Shown: positions 13,370 to 19,864 of the stretch, piece by piece
How positions within the stretch are numbered: the stretch's first letter is position 1
Layout of the letters: every line of letters begins with the position of its first letter
NCBI GenBank assembly: GCA_001821795.1
Contig: MHOB01000016.1
Span: 1-23,906 of the forward strand
Length of the DNA stretch: 23,906 bases
Origin: Candidatus Ryanbacteria bacterium RIFCSPLOWO2_12_FULL_47_9c
GTDB lineage: Bacteria > Patescibacteriota > Minisyncoccia > Ryanbacterales > GWA2-47-10b
Direction of reading: 5' to 3'
The notes under the pieces: model-generated
Database searches by the model: none
What the model was told of the DNA's origin: nothing
What the model saw: the letters and a program-made list of their open reading frames with translations, nothing else
Program-made: the position numbers and the translations under genes

Positions 13370-14374
13370 TTATGCTGCTTCCAGCGCGTTTTGTGTGCCG
13401 CTAATTTCGATAATTTCTTTTGTGATTGCCGCTTGTCTCGCTTTATTATAAAAAAGCGTAAGATTTTCTGCGAGTTCATCGGCATTGTCACACGCGGTTT
13501 TCATTGCTACGCGGCGCGCCGAGTGCTCCGAAGCATTCGCCTCAAGTATTAAATGATACATCTGCATACGGATCAAATAAGGCACAAGCTCGTCGATAAT
13601 AGCTTCGGCAGACGGCTCAAGCAAGTATGCAACTTCGTCGGCTTTAGACGTCGGACGTCCAAGAGGACGTGCGACGTCCAGATCTTTACTTGGAGGTGGA
13701 ACCTCCAAGTTTGCATAACGCCCGCGTTCAGGCACAAGCTCGTCGATTGTTTCTTCAATTTTTTCGGGATTGGTCGGCAAAATTTCGCGCATTAAAACTT
13801 CCTGTTTGAGCGCCGTGCGAAAATGAGTTGAGATTGTGACCACTCGATCCCACTGGCCAGCTTCAAATCCTTCAAGCACTGTATTTGCCACATGCAATAC
13901 TTCATCAAAATCCACAACATCATCAAATCCGCTAAACTCGCCCGCAATTTCAAGATTATTTTTGAGCGCCCAACGCTGTGCTTTCTTGCCGATCGCAAGT
14001 ACGGAAATAGCGGCAACCGGGTTGCCACTTGGCAACCCGGTTGCCAAGTGAGCGTCAGCTGCGCGCAGAACCTGCGCGTTGAATGATCCTGCAAGTCCGC
14101 GGTCGGATGCGACAAGCACGAGAAGAGTTTTTTTGCTTTTTTGGACGTCGGACGACGTCCAAGGGGACGTACGACGTCCGTTATCGCCGTTTGCAACGTG
14201 CTTTGTAATCTTTCGCAGCATATCAAGCGCTTCTATTGCATAGGGTCGCGTGCGGAGCGCCACTTCCTGTGACTTTCGCATTTTGGTCGCTGAAACCACT
14301 TCCATCGCTTTCGTGATGGTCCCCACATTTTTTACTGCGCCGAGACGCGATTTAAGCCCTTGTAAAGATTCCAT
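13370..14374 (-). CDS. atpG: ATP synthase gamma subunit with palindrome-derived insertions
   Basis: A 334-aa gamma subunit, the rotor shaft of F1. The ends are well conserved: N-terminal LKSRLGAVKNVGTITKAMEVVSATKM, SDRGLAGSFNAQ in the middle, and C-terminal ASEHSARRVAMKTACDNADEL plus YNKARQAAITKEIIEI. Typical length is near 290 aa. The excess sits where palindromic DNA elements occur: residues 66-77 (RRTSPWTSSDV), 109-120 (LATGLPSGNPVA), 223-229 (LEVPPPS) and 232-244 (DVARPLGRPTSK). A 17-nt direct repeat encoding DELVP brackets the last two. The conserved parts stay in frame and intact, so the gene should be functional. It starts 4 nt after the atpA stop. Confidence 0.95.
   Translation of the reverse strand: MESLQGLKSRLGAVKNVGTITKAMEVVSATKMRKSQEVALRTRPYAIEALDMLRKITKHVANGDNGRRTSPWTSSDVQKSKKTLLVLVASDRGLAGSFNAQVLRAADAHLATGLPSGNPVAAISVLAIGKKAQRWALKNNLEIAGEFSGFDDVVDFDEVLHVANTVLEGFEAGQWDRVVTISTHFRTALKQEVLMREILPTNPEKIEETIDELVPERGRYANLEVPPPSKDLDVARPLGRPTSKADEVAYLLEPSAEAIIDELVPYLIRMQMYHLILEANASEHSARRVAMKTACDNADELAENLTLFYNKARQAAITKEIIEISGTQNALEAA
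13646..13679. repeat. 34-nt GACGTC hairpin element, copy A (in atpG)
   Basis: Two 15-nt arms around an AAGA loop: an outer 8-nt arm (AGACGTCG/CGACGTCC), one G-G mismatch, and an inner ACGTCC/GGACGT. It is read in a different frame from the other two copies, giving DVARPLGRPTS. Confidence 0.8.
13688..13710. repeat. 23-nt ACTTGG...CCAAGT palindrome in atpG
   Basis: Ten-nt perfect arms (ACTTGGAGGT/ACCTCCAAGT) around GGA. It encodes LEVPPPS. It shares the GGAGGT core with the atpD palindrome at 11976-11994, and its ends with the palindrome at 14027-14049. Confidence 0.75.
14012..14049. repeat. GGCAACC hairpin element in atpG
   Basis: A 15-nt arm (14012-14026) and its exact reverse complement (14031-14045) around ACTT, 34 nt in all; each arm is itself a GGCAACC-N-GGTTGCC palindrome. 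The right half also forms a 23-nt palindrome (14027-14049) with ACTTGG...CCAAGT ends. It encodes LATGLPSGNPVA. Confidence 0.8.
14143..14179. repeat. GACGTC hairpin element, copy B (in atpG)
   Basis: A 37-nt relative of copies A and C with three extra bases (ACG) in the left arm and loop AAGG. It encodes GRRTSPWTSSDV near residue 66 of gamma. Flanking bases (TTTT before, GTTAT after) are shared with copy C. Confidence 0.8.
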
Positions 14375-14377
14375 ACT

Positions 14378-15946
14378 TTAGTTTTGGACATCGGACGTCC
14401 AAGAGGACGTGCGATGTCCGTTATTAAAAATTCTTTTGAATTCTTCGACCGCTTTTTTCAAAGTTGCTTCTGTTGCATCATCGAGCGTTCGAGACTTGCT
14501 AATCGCGCCGAAAATTGCGTCATCATACATCTTTTCAATATAATCTAAAAGTTCGCGCTCAAAGTCTTTTATGCGTTGTGTCGGAACATCATCCAAGTAA
14601 CCTGCAAGTGCCACATACAAAATCACTGCTTCATCTGTAAATCGTAACGGCACGAGATCGGCCTGTTTCAAAACTTCAGTCAAAATCTGGCCGCGATGGA
14701 TTTTTTGTTTTGTCGCGTCATCAAGGTCGCTTGCAAACTGCACGAATGCTTCAAGCTCGCGAAACTGCGCAAGCTCAAGGCGCAAGCGGCCCGCTACTTT
14801 TTTAATTGCTTTTGTTTGTGCGGCAGATCCTACACGCGAAACTGAAAGCCCCACATTGAGCGCGGGCCTCACGCCTTTATAAAAAAGATTTGACTCGAGA
14901 TAAATCTGCCCGTCGGTAATCGAAATCACGTTTGTAGGAATATACGCCGAAATATCGCCGAGTTTTGTTTCTATAATAGGAAGTGCCGTGAGCGATCCGC
15001 CGCCGTTTTCTTTATTGAGTTTTGCGGCACGCTCGAGCAAGCGCGAATGAAGATAAAAAATATCACCCGGATACGCTTCACGACCCGGCGGCCTTCGCAA
15101 CAAAAGCGAGAGCTCTCGATACGCGTCGGCATGTTTTGAAAGGTCATCGTAGATCACAAGCGCGTCTTTGCCATGATCCATAAAATATTCGCCGATCGCG
15201 CATCCGGCTGACGGCGCAAGATATTGAAGTGAAGCTGGTGAAGACGCAGAAGCAGAAACAATAATCGTATATTTCAACGCGCCCTGCTCTTCCAAAATTT
15301 TTGCAATGCGCGCAACTTTTGATTGCTTTTGCCCAATTGCAACATAAATACAAATCGGGCGGTTCTCTTCATTTTTTTGATTCAAAATCGTATCGAGCGC
15401 GATTGAGGTTTTGCCGGTTTGGCGGTCACCAATAATTAGCTCGCGCTGACCTCTACCGATCGGGATCATCGCGTCAATCGCCTTGATACCCGTGTGAAGA
15501 GGCGTATTTACCGATTCACGCGCGACAACCGACGGCGCTTTTTTCTCGAGCGGATAACGCTCGGCTTCTCCATTATCTTTGAAAATAGCTCCTTTGCCGT
15601 CGAGCGGCTCGCCAAGCGGATCAACTACTCTACCCAAAAGCTCTTTGCCAACAGGAATAGAGAGCACGTTGCCCGTGCCTCGTACACGATCGCCGATTTT
15701 TATAGCTTCTGCGACGCCCAAAATAACGGCGCCTATAAAATGCTCCTCAAGATTAAACGCGAGCGCAAAGACTTCGGAGGATGCCGTTTCAATTTTCAAA
15801 AGTTCCTGCGACTGCGCGCGAGAGAGACCAGAAATTTTTGCAATCCCGTCGCCTGTTTCAACTACAGTGCCAACCGCTTCAAGCGCCGGCTCATCGCGAA
15901 ACCCCGCAATTTCTTTTTTTAGTTTTTCTACAAGATCGTAGTGCAT
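14378..15946 (-). CDS. atpA: ATP synthase alpha subunit
   Basis: The 522-aa non-catalytic nucleotide-binding F1 alpha subunit. Landmarks are GTVVETGDGIAKISGL near the start, GRVVDPLGEPLDG, the P-loop GDRQTGKT (173-180), IYVAIGQKQSKVARI, the Walker B region ALVIYDDLSKHADAYREL, RRPPGREAYPGDIFYLHSRLLERAA, and the catalytic-arginine region ALNVGLSVSRVGSAAQ. The last 13 residues (GHRTSSWTSDVQN, 510-522) come from the hairpin element at 14386-14419 and are not part of the family. The ATG at 15946 lies 3 nt after the atpH stop. Confidence 0.97.
   Translation of the reverse strand: MHYDLVEKLKKEIAGFRDEPALEAVGTVVETGDGIAKISGLSRAQSQELLKIETASSEVFALAFNLEEHFIGAVILGVAEAIKIGDRVRGTGNVLSIPVGKELLGRVVDPLGEPLDGKGAIFKDNGEAERYPLEKKAPSVVARESVNTPLHTGIKAIDAMIPIGRGQRELIIGDRQTGKTSIALDTILNQKNEENRPICIYVAIGQKQSKVARIAKILEEQGALKYTIIVSASASSPASLQYLAPSAGCAIGEYFMDHGKDALVIYDDLSKHADAYRELSLLLRRPPGREAYPGDIFYLHSRLLERAAKLNKENGGGSLTALPIIETKLGDISAYIPTNVISITDGQIYLESNLFYKGVRPALNVGLSVSRVGSAAQTKAIKKVAGRLRLELAQFRELEAFVQFASDLDDATKQKIHRGQILTEVLKQADLVPLRFTDEAVILYVALAGYLDDVPTQRIKDFERELLDYIEKMYDDAIFGAISKSRTLDDATEATLKKAVEEFKRIFNNGHRTSSWTSDVQN
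14386..14419. repeat. 34-nt GACGTC hairpin element, copy C (3' end of atpA)
   Basis: Same layout as copy A, but the outer arms read GGACATCG and CGATGTCC. Relative to copy A a G-to-A change in one arm is matched by a C-to-T change in the other, so pairing is kept. It supplies the last codons of atpA, directly before the atpG start. Confidence 0.85.
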
Positions 15947-15949
15947 ATA

Positions 15950-16324
15950 TTATCGAAACATTTTGTTGAGCCGGCGTGCGAGTGAAAAATCGAGTTCGCG
16001 TTCTTCATCAATTGTAATTCGCACACCTGCGACAAGATCAGGGTTGACGCGATTTTCGAGATGATCCTCCGGTTTTAAAAAACTTTTAAACTCGGACGTT
16101 TCATGTCCAAGTGTGCGCGCGAACTCGATTGTTACCATGCGACCACCTTTTGCGTGCACATCGCTTCGTTCGAGCTCTCTCACAACAGCCGGCAATTTGC
16201 GCGCGTCCCCTTTGCGCGCGACAGCTTGTACAAAGCGTTTGAAAACTTTGTCGCGCTCGCCTACTGGCGCCTCATCAATTGCTTCGCGCACGGCGCGCGC
16301 ATAAATTTCCGGAGTGTATTTCAT
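15950..16324 (-). CDS. atpH: ATP synthase delta subunit, short form
   Basis: A 124-aa delta/OSCP-type subunit that links the b-subunit stator to the top of F1. The C-terminal segment NRVNPDLVAGVRITIDEERELDFSLARRLNKMF fits the conserved end of the OSCP family ('...G..i...d...D.S....L..l'). Bacterial delta is usually 170-180 aa; here the N-terminal six-helix domain is reduced to a short helical region. Position between atpF and atpA supports the call more than the sequence alone. Its ATG overlaps the atpF stop (ATGA), indicating translational coupling. Confidence 0.88.
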   Translation of the reverse strand: MKYTPEIYARAVREAIDEAPVGERDKVFKRFVQAVARKGDARKLPAVVRELERSDVHAKGGRMVTIEFARTLGHETSEFKSFLKPEDHLENRVNPDLVAGVRITIDEERELDFSLARRLNKMFR

Positions 16325-16830
16325 GATACGTGGCGTTTTTTGATAAATGCTACTGCATCACCTACCAACTTCTCGTCAATTTTTTGCGGGTCTTCGGCAA
16401 CTGCTTTTGCAAGCGCTTGGCGCAAGAGCGACCCCGCACCTGCGGCAAATCTCTTGAATTCTTCCTGCTCGCGCTGTTCGGCAACGCGTTTGGCTTCGAG
16501 CATAACTTCTTCTGCTTTTTGTTCGGCTGTTTTTACGATACCGGCCGATTTTTCCTGCGCAGTTTTTTCCGCTTTTTGTATGATAGCAACCGCATCGCGA
16601 TCCGCTTCCGTTATGCGGCCGGCAACCATTTCATCAGCCCGCTCAAGCTCACTGTGCGCGCTTTTTGCATCTTCGAGACCCTGCTCGATTTTTTCGCGGC
16701 GTTTTTGCATCACAGCCAAAAGCGGCCGCCAGACAAAAAATGTCAAAACACCAAGCACAATAAAAAAGTTCACTCCCTGCGATAGCAGAAGCTTCCAGTT
16801 GATTCCCAGCTGGCCGAAAAGCTCGCCCAT
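16321..16830 (-). CDS. atpF: ATP synthase b subunit
   Basis: The 169-aa peripheral-stalk b subunit. One transmembrane helix lies near the N-terminus (about 14-36: LLLSQGVNFFIVLGVLTFFVW), followed by RPLLAVMQKRREKIEQGLEDA and a long charged, Ala/Glu/Lys-rich helix to residue 140 that would form the stalk coiled coil. The 'F..RP....m..R...I...l..A' segment is the family signature. A weak AAAGGAAAT precedes the ATG at 16830. The stop overlaps the atpH start by four bases. Only one b-type gene is present, so the stalk should be a homodimer. Confidence 0.95.
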   Translation of the reverse strand: MGELFGQLGINWKLLLSQGVNFFIVLGVLTFFVWRPLLAVMQKRREKIEQGLEDAKSAHSELERADEMVAGRITEADRDAVAIIQKAEKTAQEKSAGIVKTAEQKAEEVMLEAKRVAEQREQEEFKRFAAGAGSLLRQALAKAVAEDPQKIDEKLVGDAVAFIKKRHVS

Positions 16831-16839
16831 ATATTTCCT

Positions 16840-17070
16840 TTATTCTACGAATTTAAGCACGAGCGCGACCACAAGCGCGTAGATTGCGATTGCTTCGGCA
16901 AATGCGATCGCAAGAATCATCGCGGTCTGGATTTTTGACGCGCCCTCCGGATTTCGCCCGATTGCGTCAGCGCCCTTTGAACCAATCCAGCCGATTGAAA
17001 TTGCGGGAGCAATTGTTCCCACTGCCATGATAGCGGCAATTGAAAGTGATTTTGCTGTTTCTGCATCCAT
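16840..17070 (-). CDS. atpE: ATP synthase c subunit
   Basis: The 76-aa membrane rotor-ring subunit: two transmembrane helices joined by the polar loop GADAIGRNPEGA (R39, N40, P41). The ion-binding carboxylate is E59 in the second helix (ILAIAFAEAIAIYALVVAL). The residue after it is Ala, not Ser or Thr, and the first helix shows PAISIG where Na+-type rings carry Gln, so proton coupling is more likely than sodium (inference from known Na+ motifs). The N-terminal helix is Ala/Gly-rich as required for tight ring packing. The gene sits between atpF and atpB. Confidence 0.96.
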   Translation of the reverse strand: MDAETAKSLSIAAIMAVGTIAPAISIGWIGSKGADAIGRNPEGASKIQTAMILAIAFAEAIAIYALVVALVLKFVE

Positions 17071-17105
17071 AAACTACAAACTATAAACTAATAACTATAA
17101 ACAAA
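17071..17105. repeat. Degenerate AAACTAT tandem repeat between atpE and atpB
   Basis: The spacer consists of imperfect repeats of AAACTAT/AACTATA. It carries no Shine-Dalgarno for atpE on the minus strand and may simply be an unstructured A/T-rich initiation region. Confidence 0.5.
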
Positions 17106-17117
17106 CATCGACCATTT

Positions 17118-17852
17118 TTAATGCGCTTCGTGTTCCCGCACTGCCATCGCGACAAACACAAGTGTTAACATCGCGAATATCAGCGCCTGCACAAACCCCA
17201 CAAACACTTCCAAAAACAAAAATGGCAGTGGCAGTATGTACGGAACCAAAAACCCTATGATAATAAGCAGGACCTCGCCCGCAAACACGTTCCCGAAAAG
17301 CCGAAACGAGAACGAGATAATTTTAACAAATTCCGCGATAAATTCAAGTAACCCAGCAAAAGTCAAAATGGGATTTTTGAGCGTGAAGTATTTGGAAAAA
17401 TGCTTGCCTGCGCCTACAGCTACAACACCTAGAATTTGCACGGCAAAAACCGACACAATTGCAAGCACTACGGTAAAATTGAGATCTGCCGCTGGCGCGC
17501 GAAAAAGCGGTATAAATGAATGGTCTTCACGAATGCCGACCGATCCGACCACCGGCAAAAGCCCGAGCCAATTTGATATCAATATAAAAGTAAAAACCGA
17601 TGCAATAAGCGGAAAGTATTTTTCACTCATCGCGCGGCCACCAAGCACCGAATCCATAAGCCCCAGCATTTCATCTGCAAACATTTCAAAAATGCCTTGC
17701 AACTTTCCCGGTATTAGCGCGAGCTTTCTGTGGAGCGCAAAAGCTGTAACCGCCAAAACAACAAGCGACACAAGCGCCAATAATAAAGAGTTCGTGACCG
17801 GCCACGAACCTATACGGAACAGCTCCTCTGCTTTTATGGAAATCTCCGTCAT
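17118..17852 (-). CDS. atpB: ATP synthase a subunit
   Basis: The 244-aa membrane stator subunit that forms the proton half-channels. It has five to six hydrophobic helices. The essential arginine is R184 in SFSFRLFGNVFAGEVLL, and the preceding LLEFIAEFVKIISF block is family-typical; FILISNWLGLLPVVGSV corresponds to the conserved 'N..gl.P' helix. It is the first gene of the operon; no atpI is seen upstream. The ATG at 17852 lies 11 nt from a CATACT -10 box, so the operon mRNA is nearly leaderless. The operon order is atpB-E-F-H-A-G-D-C. Confidence 0.97.
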   Translation of the reverse strand: MTEISIKAEELFRIGSWPVTNSLLLALVSLVVLAVTAFALHRKLALIPGKLQGIFEMFADEMLGLMDSVLGGRAMSEKYFPLIASVFTFILISNWLGLLPVVGSVGIREDHSFIPLFRAPAADLNFTVVLAIVSVFAVQILGVVAVGAGKHFSKYFTLKNPILTFAGLLEFIAEFVKIISFSFRLFGNVFAGEVLLIIIGFLVPYILPLPFLFLEVFVGFVQALIFAMLTLVFVAMAVREHEAH

Positions 17853-17863
17853 ATTTTAAGTGT

Positions 17864-17891
17864 AGTATGCCAATTTTTTAGTAAGAATCAA
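17864..17891 (-). promoter_or_regulatory. Promoter of the ATP synthase operon
   Basis: Minus strand: TTGATT (17886-17891), a 16-nt spacer, CATACT (17864-17869). Predicted leader is about 5 nt. It is divergent from the ubiquitin-like cassette promoter, the two being 12 nt apart. Confidence 0.6.
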
Positions 17892-17903
17892 ATAAAGAAT
17901 AGG

Positions 17904-17932
17904 TGGACAAAACAAAATTTTTATGGTATCAA
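17904..17932 (+). promoter_or_regulatory. Promoter of the ubiquitin-like cassette
   Basis: TGGACA (17904-17909), a 17-nt spacer, TATCAA (17927-17932). This leaves a leader of about 48 nt before the Shine-Dalgarno-led ATG at 17987. Confidence 0.5.
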
Positions 17933-17986
17933 AGCGTGAACGCTCTTCGAAATTCATGGCTCGTCTCAATAGAAAGGGGTGCTGAT

Positions 17987-19258
17987 ATGTTGTTTCGAAG
18001 CTTCCTCCGGACCGTTATCTGGCCGGCGATCCTCGCCTTGCTTCTTTTGGTGGGAGATGCCGCCCGCCAGTCATATTCGTACATCAACGCACATTCCTCT
18101 GCCAAAGAACGTGTCGCGCTCTACGAACGATTCTCCCTGTTTGAGAACCTACCGATGTGTCTGGCAGACGGAACATACCAACCGCAAACGCGCGCGGACC
18201 GCCCAGCATTCGTTCACAACCTCAATGAACTTTTTCTCTCGAGCGACAGCGGGGTTGCCGAGCGTTTCCGTGCTCTCGCTAAGTTCATGCGCGAGCCCGA
18301 GTACAACAAGTTCGCAACTCTCATGAAAAGTGATCCGGACGTAGCCTACGTTCTCCTCACACAACCAGAGAGAGTTCCGGAGCTCGTAGCACTCGAGGAT
18401 GAAAAGAAGAATCTCGTCATTTTGAAACCGCTTCGCACACTCAGCATACTCATGCTTGCCATCCAGTGGAGCCCGCTTTTTCTCCTCTTTCCGTGGGCTT
18501 TCGAACCGCACGTCTTTTCCCTGCCGGTCAAACGATGGTGGTTCTATCTTTACCTTGCACTCACCTACCCCGGCTCCGCAGTGCTCGCCGCAATCGTCAT
18601 CGGACGGGAAGTCTGGTTCATCTTTCGCCACCGAAAAAGTGACTGGAAAGAACGCTATGATCTCCCGCGGCCATACTCGCAACAGTGCGAAGAAATACGA
18701 GCGGAACGCGAAACCCACCGTAAACGGTGGACTGATTTCTTCAGTAAAGAGCGCCTCGACGCAATGAAACATGTTGAAGGAGATGCGCTCCAGCGGCTTC
18801 TTGATTCTCTTCAATCAAGAAACAGAAAACTTGCCGAAGACCAGCGGGAATACTTTGACCGGAAGGCGAAGCTCGAACGCTTAAGGAGCATCCCGGAGCT
18901 TAACGAGAGAATTGGGCGTGAGTTCGACTTGCTTCTTCAACACCCGTTGATAGTGGCAATCGAGGTCATGAACTCCACCCTCGCGGTCAACATAGAGAAC
19001 CACGTTCTCGCCGTCTATACGCGAAAACTCACGTGTCCTCATGGCAACGTTGGACCATTCCGGATCGAGATCGCTCTCGAATCCATGAGCAGGCGAGTTT
19101 ACCTTGCTCATCGCAGCGGACGGGCACACCCCGTTGGAGGCGGAGCGAACGGCAATTTCTGTTTCGGCAACGCGTACGGCCTCATCAGTGACCTACTGCG
19201 CGAATACCGGATTTCAGAAGCAATCGGTCTGATGCTTCAAGCATTCCAATCGCCGTAG
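17987..19258 (+). CDS. Membrane-anchored protein with E2-like (UBC/PRTRC-B-like) C-terminal domain
   Basis: A 423-aa protein. Hydrophobic segments lie at 8-23, 151-170 and 184-208, the last followed by a strongly basic FRHRKSDWKER. Residues 230-310 are charged and helical, probably coiled coil. The C-terminal 110 residues look like a prokaryotic E2/RWD-type fold: a beta-meander (GPFRIEIALES, RRVYLAHRSGR), then AHPV followed by GANGNFCFGN, where HP and C392 correspond to the 'HPN...G.iCl' motif carrying the E2 thioester cysteine. From this I infer a ubiquitin-like transfer enzyme tethered at the membrane. I chose the ATG at 17987 (AAAGGGG upstream); a GTG at 17903 is open but would start inside the promoter. 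The E2 call rests on a motif plus context. 18 nt to the next gene. Confidence 0.7.
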   Translation: MLFRSFLRTVIWPAILALLLLVGDAARQSYSYINAHSSAKERVALYERFSLFENLPMCLADGTYQPQTRADRPAFVHNLNELFLSSDSGVAERFRALAKFMREPEYNKFATLMKSDPDVAYVLLTQPERVPELVALEDEKKNLVILKPLRTLSILMLAIQWSPLFLLFPWAFEPHVFSLPVKRWWFYLYLALTYPGSAVLAAIVIGREVWFIFRHRKSDWKERYDLPRPYSQQCEEIRAERETHRKRWTDFFSKERLDAMKHVEGDALQRLLDSLQSRNRKLAEDQREYFDRKAKLERLRSIPELNERIGREFDLLLQHPLIVAIEVMNSTLAVNIENHVLAVYTRKLTCPHGNVGPFRIEIALESMSRRVYLAHRSGRAHPVGGGANGNFCFGNAYGLISDLLREYRISEAIGLMLQAFQSP

Positions 19259-19276
19259 AAAAAAGGAGAAACCACC

Positions 19277-19864
19277 GTGATAGCGAAAAACCACATGGTC
19301 CTCGTCGGTTCACAAGAGAAACCTACGTTGATCACCAACGAGGGCGAAGCTGTTGCCCCTCCCCCGCGGCTTGTCCTAGAACTTGACGTATTCCTGCGCC
19401 TCGAGTGCTACTTCCGCTCGACGGACAAGGAATTTCAGGTGCTTGGGTTTGTCGAGACACACGATAATTCATTCGTCGTGAGAGACCTCGTCGTGCCGAA
19501 GCACTCGTCAGGAGCCGCATACACGGAAATCGACCAGAACGCTTTCCCCGCGCTTCTGGATGAACTGGAGAAAGCGGGTAAGGACATCGAAAAGCTTCGG
19601 CTCCAGATTCATTCCCACGGTGATCTCCCGGCGTACTTCTCGCCGGAAGATGTCAATACGATTCGGACGGCGTACGCGTGCGACTGGATGATTTCCTTCG
19701 TGGGAAACCGGGCATGTGACTGGTACGCGCGGCTCGACGTCTTCGAACCGATTCCATTGAGCATCGCGCTTCCCATCTTCATCTCCTTACCCGCCGTAAC
19801 GCCGGGGCAGGAAGAAGAATGGATGTGCGAGCTTAAGAGCCGGATGGGAAGGAGTTTTCTGTGA
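19277..19864 (+). CDS. JAB/MPN (JAMM) metalloprotease, probable deubiquitinase-like
   Basis: A 195-aa JAB domain protein. The JAMM zinc motif is complete: E52 in KEFQVLGF, then IHSHGDLPAYFSPED, giving H112-x-H114-x7-S122-x2-D125. In this family such enzymes cut after the C-terminal glycine of a ubiquitin-like protein, either to mature it or to remove it from targets. No signal peptide or membrane helix is visible, so it acts in the cytoplasm. The first 30 residues are a Pro/Glu-containing extension before the fold. AAAAGGAG precedes a GTG start at 19277; no in-frame ATG close by fits better. The stop overlaps the next gene's GTG start (GTGA), indicating coupled translation. Confidence 0.92.
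   Translation: MIAKNHMVLVGSQEKPTLITNEGEAVAPPPRLVLELDVFLRLECYFRSTDKEFQVLGFVETHDNSFVVRDLVVPKHSSGAAYTEIDQNAFPALLDELEKAGKDIEKLRLQIHSHGDLPAYFSPEDVNTIRTAYACDWMISFVGNRACDWYARLDVFEPIPLSIALPIFISLPAVTPGQEEEWMCELKSRMGRSFL

Larger units (their letters stand above)
13581..13747. repeat. 17-nt direct repeat bracketing two palindromes in atpG
   Basis: GGCACAAGCTCGTCGAT occurs at 13581-13597 and again at 13731-13747, 150 nt (50 codons) apart, both encoding IDELVP in the same frame. The palindromes at 13646-13679 and 13688-13710 lie between the copies. Confidence 0.55.

Noticed and set aside
13366..13491. 42-codon N-terminal extension of atpD
   Set aside because: It lies in the atpG 3' end in another frame, and the conserved beta core starts at the ATG at 13365.
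17071..17105. A/T-rich repeats before atpE as a regulatory element
   Set aside because: Degenerate short repeats in a 47-nt spacer inside an operon; no stem or known binding site visible.
17903..17986. 28-codon extension of the E2-like protein from a GTG start
   Set aside because: The GTG lies inside the promoter -35 region; the ATG at 17987 has AAAGGGG at suitable spacing and begins a normal membrane N-terminus.
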